Part shown: one piece after another, positions 63,758 through 64,000 of the stretch
Position numbering within the stretch: the stretch's first letter is position 1
Layout of the letters: each line of letters opens with the position of its first letter
From: Eutrigla gurnardus
Taxonomy: Eukaryota > Chordata > Actinopteri > Perciformes > Triglidae
Direction of reading: 5' to 3'
Assembly (NCBI GenBank): GCA_963514095.1
Contig: OY741270.1
Span: 26,058,571 to 26,122,570, forward strand
Length of the DNA stretch: 64,000 bases
Notes under the pieces: model-generated
The model's input: the letters and a program-made list of their open reading frames with translations, nothing else
Told to the model about the DNA's origin: nothing
Databases searched by the model: none
Program-made: the position numbers and the translations under genes

Positions 63758-64000
63758 CTAATTGATTGATCAGCAATTAGCATTCCCTTCCTAACCATTT
63801 GAAAGCATCAACCTCATAAAGGGCTGATTTTATTTAAAGTATGGCATTCCTACACCACAGTGTTTTGATTATTAGGTACATTTTTGATTATTTAGTCAAG
63901 CAATTGACTATAAGCTGAAAAATATCGATACCCCATCTCTTGTATCACAGACTAAACCCTAAATATGTTCACTTTACAATGATACAAAACACAGAAAATA
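63758..64000. other. Flank after the retrotransposon, nothing recognised
   Basis: It starts with the CTAAT target duplication, then AT-rich unique-looking sequence, presumably continuing the intron that began after 55198. Confidence 0.5.

Overview
The window is vertebrate nuclear DNA, almost certainly from a ray-finned fish. Genes are split into short exons with GT-AG introns. Very long GT/CA microsatellites, hAT-type MITEs and an intact BEL/Pao LTR retrotransposon are present. Three gene families are recognisable from protein similarity: tomosyn (stxbp5), the SAMD5/SASH1 family and D-aspartate oxidase (ddo). In human, STXBP5, SAMD5 and SASH1 lie in the same order on chromosome 6q24, so the left half is a conserved synteny block. 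No prokaryotic feature or CRISPR array is present, and I recognise no RNA gene.

Layout: 1-7986 (+) holds the last 17 constitutive coding exons of stxbp5, all consistent in reading phase. They end in the R-SNARE coiled coil and stop at 7984-7986. A probable 3' UTR of about 3.5 kb follows, carrying a (GT)77 microsatellite and an 11-bp minisatellite. From 12.3 to 13.5 kb there is a GC-rich promoter, a 5' UTR exon and a single coding exon with a SAMD5-like SAM domain. 13.5-41.3 kb is a gene desert with two hAT-type elements, several tandem repeats and candidate regulatory motifs. 41354-51300 (+) holds 17 exons of sash1 (SLY, SH3 and SAM regions). 52174-53917 (-) is a complete four-exon ddo gene, convergent with sash1, ending in a peroxisomal AKL signal. 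55.0-55.2 kb is a CpG-rich promoter and probable non-coding first exon of another + strand gene whose body lies beyond the window. 55555-63757 is an 8.2-kb BEL/Pao element with near-identical LTRs and a 5-bp target duplication.

How the parts relate: tomosyn is a soluble inhibitor of SNARE assembly in exocytosis. Its middle 'hypervariable' region here is built from consecutive phase 1-1 exons whose lengths are all multiples of three, and I find two further candidate cassette exons. SASH1 is a signalling scaffold. Its second exon accepts phase 0 and the SAMD5-like exon donates phase 0; neither SAMD5's usual last exon nor SASH1's usual first exon was found between them, so a joint SAMD5-SASH1 transcription unit is possible. 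DDO degrades D-aspartate in peroxisomes.

The most unusual observation is in the BEL/Pao element. One in-frame UGA, in the exact context UGA-CUAG known from efficient eukaryotic stop-codon readthrough, separates a 122-residue N-terminal ORF from the otherwise open 1,838-residue Pol frame. All gene calls come from reading translations and splice signals by eye; no database search was run.
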